A stretch of 64,000 nt of DNA, taken from Kryptolebias marmoratus. Lineage: Eukaryota > Chordata > Actinopteri > Cyprinodontiformes > Rivulidae. The stretch lies in NCBI RefSeq assembly GCF_001649575.2, contig NC_051434.1, positions 14,887,700 through 14,951,699 on the forward strand, in the 5' to 3' direction. This document shows, one piece after another, positions 60,669-64,000 of this stretch. A program made the translations under genes and the position numbers. Under the pieces are notes generated by a model. That model searched no databases. It had not been told where the DNA came from and saw nothing but the letters and a program-made list of their open reading frames with translations. Within the stretch, counting starts at the first letter, position 1. Each line of letters begins with the position of its first letter.

Positions 60669-61198
60669 TATAGTACCTTTAAAAATGATTCACTCCCTTA
60701 GATGCTTTACCCTTATATGATAAATCACGGTCAATATAAATTGGCTTTGGGACCAAAAAAAAAGTCAGGGTGTGAATGCAAAACTATTCTCAAGGTCCTA
60801 AACATCACCAGGATACATGTTAAATCCATCATCAAGAAATGTAAGGAATATGTGACATGTGTAAACTTAACAAGAGCAGGCCGTCCTCACAAACTGAGTG
60901 AATGTGCAAGAAGGAAAACACTGAGAGAGGCCACCAAGACCCCTGTGACCACTCTGAGGTGCCATGGGAGACACAGTGCATTTAACACAGTTCTGTTGCA
61001 GACATCAACATCAGATTATCCTCCAGGATTTCCCTATATTTTGCTGCATTGATTTTACCTTTTATCTTTACAGACCTTTATTTTTTTTATTGTCAAAAAG
61101 GCCACTTTATAAGGACCATGACTAATTTATAATAGCAGTAAAAGAGTAAAACATCCAAAGGGGTGAATGCTTTTTTTGTTTTTTTAATATGCATTGTA
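60669..61198 (+). mobile_element. Tc1-like transposon relic, with N-terminal transposase remnant
   Basis: The left end TAGTACCTTTAAAAATGATTCACTCCC and the right end GGGGTGAATGC...TGCATTGTA are degraded inverted copies of the TACAGT-CCTT...GTATTCA-CCCC end of a teleost Tc1-like family. The interior (60786-60960) reads ILKVLNITRIHVKSIIKK, then EYVTCVNLTRAGRPHKLSE and REATKTPVTTL. This is the paired-type DNA-binding region with its GRPHKLS linker. The catalytic DDE part is deleted. The element is non-functional. Confidence 0.85.
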
Positions 61199-61219
61199 TA
61201 AATATCTGAGATAGTTCTT

Positions 61220-61330
61220 GGGATCTATAAGAGCTACTCTTCCACAAGCATCCAAAAGAGTGCAGTCTTAGGAACAACTAAGATGCCGTGCAGAACCCTC
61301 AAGCTCCCAGGCCTCTGGTAGAGGACCTGA
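61220..61330 (+). mobile_element. LINE fragment (C-terminal polyprotein part)
   Basis: AAAAGAGTGCAGTCTTAGGAACAAC and GCAGAACCCTCAAGCTCCCAGGCCTCTGG repeat the sequence at 36095-36170 (QKxAVLGTxK..RTLKLPGLW). Only about 110 bases remain. Confidence 0.7.
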
Positions 61331-61334
61331 GACA

Positions 61335-61535
61335 CGTGAAATTTTAGCTCGATATCTGTAAAATTAACCAAATTATAATAAGTTTTGTGTTTTCTAAGGT
61401 CAGTTGGCTGTGGTGAGCATCTTGAACTGGGTTGGCTCCACTAGTTAATTAGTTGTACATCCAATAACTATTTTTTGTGAGATTAATTAAAATTTGTCCA
61501 CTAGTTCATTAGATATTTTGCTAAGTCTACAGACA
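61335..61535 (-). repeat. Dispersed ~300-base repeat, inverted copy
   Basis: The reverse complement contains CTTAGCAAAATATCTAATGAAC, CAAATTTTAATTAATCTCAC, ACCCAGTTCAAGATGCTCACC, CAACTGACCTTAGAAAACACA and AATTTTACAGATATCGAGC. This is the same order as the + strand copies. Confidence 0.75.
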
Positions 61536-62785
61536 AGTGAACACTCACCTCACTTGCACACCGACACAGACGAAAACAATAAATCCAGCTTTGCAGTGAC
61601 GGGCCATAATTAGAGTTTAAAACTAATTGCAATCTTTTCACTCTTGACACTTAATCTATCTTGGGTTTCATAATTTTGATTTTTTTTTTTTTTTTTACAC
61701 TCCGAACTCAACAACACAAAGAGTTCTCACTCATTCACATAAAAGTGACAGGGCTGTGCAGCTACTGTTCTTCTTCATCACACTCTCTGGTTGCCTATCT
61801 AAATGAGGTTTTGCCGTAAGAATAGGAGTTGGGACGTGTGAGGTGAGCTTTGCTGTGACTGGTAATGAGGAATTCAATAGGCTTTCACAAGTGTGGCTAG
61901 AGAAGAAAATACTTACACTTAGACAGTCTGTTGCGATTGCTTTAATTATTTTGTCACCGCTGATTTATAAAAACAAAGCTCAAAACATTTTTTCTACATT
62001 TTTTCCTTTACTTCATGTAGTTCTAGTTTTTCTTTTTCTTTTTTTTTCTTTGAGTGTCCTAAGGTACTCTAATATCATCAGGCATCAAGTTGTTTTGTGT
62101 CTGCCTTGAAGTTGGATCAATGTGTTTTTTTTTAATAAAAAGAATTTAAAAAATAAACATGCATCCACAACAATACAAGAAACATTTAACATGATAGGTA
62201 ATATTATATACTATAAAAAGGGGGATCTTTCACTGCTTCTTAATCTGATATCTTTTCATATGATGGTTTCAATCTGCTTTTAAATGGTTGAACAATTAAT
62301 CAATATGCAGTTACATTTTTCAATATTTTTTTCAGTGGTTTTGAGGCAGAGCTGAACGATGAGTGTGATTTAATTTTAAGAGTCTGGTTTGCAAAAATGT
62401 TTGACACTTGGTTGTTGAAGTATTCTTTACACATATTGATAAATTGGTTGGCACTAGCTACAATACTGACAGTTTGGAGGCAATATTTATTATTTCTCTG
62501 GCGACAGAACACAAATGAAAAACAACACCATGAATGAACAAATCATCAAAATAAAATAGAAGAACAATTGTGGTCAGAGGTCTTTTGATCATTTTCAACT
62601 GATAGCCCTTTTTTTACATGACTTTTAGATTTTTGTGTGCAATCCATTGTCTCCTTTCAATTTAACAGTTTGGTTAGCTACACTCAACACACCAAGGTCT
62701 ATTAAACAAACAAATAATATAAATATATATATATTACAACAACTTTAACTGAGTTCATTTATTAGATCACTTCGTAAGACTGCTC
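61536..62785. other. Intergenic, no gene recognised
   Basis: AT-rich sequence with poly-T runs near 61680-61697 and 62030-62050. No gene supported. Confidence 0.6.
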
Positions 62786-62789
62786 TCTC

Positions 62790-63275
62790 TCTGGGTTTAG
62801 AGTGAGATGCTCAAGTGGAGAAATTTAACTTGAGGTTTTGTTCATGAGTGTGCAAGACTGACAGAGGGATTGGTGGAGCTTCTGAAGTATTGAGTATTCT
62901 GTACCAGTCCGATGTGATGAAGAAAGAGCTGAGCTGTAAGGCAAAGCTCTCTGTTTACCGGTAGATCTATGTTCCTACCCTCATCTATGGTCATGAACTC
63001 TGGGTAGCGACAGAAAGAGCGAGATCTCGAATACAGGCGTGTTGTTTCTTCGCAGGGTAGCTGGGTTCTCCCTTAATGATAAGGTGAGAAGTTTGATAAT
63101 TCGGGAGAGACTCAGAGTAGAGCCACTGCTCCTTCACATTGAGTAGAGCCAGTTGAGGTGGTTCGAACATCTGGTGAGGATTGCCTGGGAATGCCTTGAA
63201 ATCCTACTGGAAGAGCTGGCTGTGGAAAGAGATGCCTGACTCCAGAACAAATGGCAGATACTGGACGGGTAGATG
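62790..63275 (+). mobile_element. Non-LTR retrotransposon 3' fragment (reverse transcriptase C-terminus)
   Basis: Translates in broken frames to KEELSCKAKLSVYR, then SIYVPTLIYGHELWVATERARSRIQACCF, RVAGFSLND-type sequence and SQLRWFEHLVRIAWECLE. This matches the C-terminal region YVPTLTYGHELWVMTERxRSRIQ...LRWFGHLVRM of a teleost LINE. It ends with TGGCAGATACTGGACGGGTAGATGG. There are in-frame stops and shifts, so it is dead. Confidence 0.85.
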
Positions 63276-63977
63276 GACTTTGTAAATGTGAAAGCAGCTC
63301 AGAAGAACAATGAAGATAGCAAAGCCAGTCATCATAAGCTCAAATCTAGTTCACTGTTTACTTTAGTCAACATGTCTTGTTATGCTCCAATCATAGATGC
63401 TTTTTCACAAACTGCAGCTGCACTGTCTCTTTTTGTTCCACCCATACATTGGACCACTATATACATTTGTGAGGATCTGGAGTTTTGTCTCCGCCCTGCT
63501 GGTGTGGTCATGAACTCTCTCTCCTCGCAGCTGCAATTGATTCCTCTGACGAGCAGCACCTGGTATTTAAGGCTTCGGCTGGTTCCTGATCTTCGCTGGA
63601 GCACTGTGCCTTCTGGGTCAGGATCAGGATCTCAGCCACTGATTCTGACTTTGAGCTCACAGCTAAGCTAACCTTTGTTTTTGTCCCTGCCTTAGCTTCA
63701 GGTCTGCTGACTATTCTATAGTGAAAGCTCTGTCTAACAGGAACCGCTGCCTAAACTTACTTGGATGGTCTCTGGATGCCCTGCTTCAGTTCCATGCCAC
63801 CACTCGGACCTGTAAGAAAAGACTTTCATTATCTCGTACATGAACCGATCAAAACACAACCAAGTACCCGAGACTCACCTCGCTCCTATTTGCTTTTTCT
63901 TTTTTTTTATATATATATTTTATTTTGATCATTCAACAACAGGAAGTTTACCACAGTTACAATTCAAACATGACCAT
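63276..63977. other. Intergenic, probably repeat-derived
   Basis: An open frame at 63273-63671 (132 codons) overlaps a region with GCACCTGGTATTTAAGGCT, CTTCTGGGTCAGGATCAGGATCTCAGCC and CACAGCTAAGCTAACC. These phrases I associate with a teleost repeat rather than with a gene. The class was not determined. Confidence 0.4.
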
Positions 63978-64000
63978 TCCCCCCCCCCCCCCCCCCCCCC
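63978..64000. repeat. Poly-C run at window end
   Basis: At least 22 cytosines continue to the last base. Either a true homopolymer or a sequencing/assembly edge effect. Confidence 0.9.

Noticed and set aside
63273..63671. 132-codon open frame as a gene
   Set aside because: It begins at the edge of a LINE fragment and runs through sequence that looks repeat-derived, with no recognisable domain.
1..64000. CRISPR arrays, prokaryotic operons, tRNA or rRNA genes
   Set aside because: None of their signatures is present. Tandem repeats here are microsatellites and transposon copies in a vertebrate genome.

Overview
The window looks like nuclear DNA of a ray-finned fish, probably a percomorph-like teleost. 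It is AT-rich, with short exons in long introns and GT-AG splice sites. It is full of microsatellites and of repeat types common in teleosts: Tc1-like transposons with their inverted ends, MITEs, and LINE fragments ending in a (TGGA)n tail. The species cannot be named from the sequence.

Positions 555-24956 (+) hold the last seven confident coding exons of one gene, best assigned to adgrb2 (BAI2, brain-specific angiogenesis inhibitor 2), an adhesion GPCR. All seven exons encode the intracellular C-terminal tail: 435 residues in one frame across every junction, ending in the PDZ-binding sequence QTEV. The extracellular and seven-transmembrane parts lie upstream of base 1. Exons: 555-594, 3677-3849, 4386-5099, 9010-9045, 10873-10986, 20770-20823 and 24780-24956. 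Two further candidate exons matter. One is a 15-base microexon (1000-1014) that would insert five residues in frame. The other is a 52-base cassette (18619-18670) that would switch the tail to an early stop without QTEV, or stay in frame if a second donor in the preceding exon is used. A long 3' untranslated region follows the stop, with polyadenylation signals at 26526 and 27940.

The introns carry an inverted-arm MITE family (1254-1850, about 7022-7925, 13160-13470), another MITE (4022-4355), a deleted Tc1-like transposon (18887-19594), a LINE piece (21755-21890) and several microsatellites.

From about 28 kb to 64 kb I see no convincing gene. This stretch is intergenic DNA with remains of several non-LTR retrotransposons, a second Tc1-like relic whose N-terminal transposase DNA-binding region is still readable, and a roughly 300-base dispersed repeat present in at least ten partial copies. 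It also has long AT microsatellites and a few non-repetitive stretches that could be conserved regulatory elements. No CRISPR array, rRNA, tRNA or microbial feature was seen. Family assignments rest on recall of protein and repeat families, without database searches.
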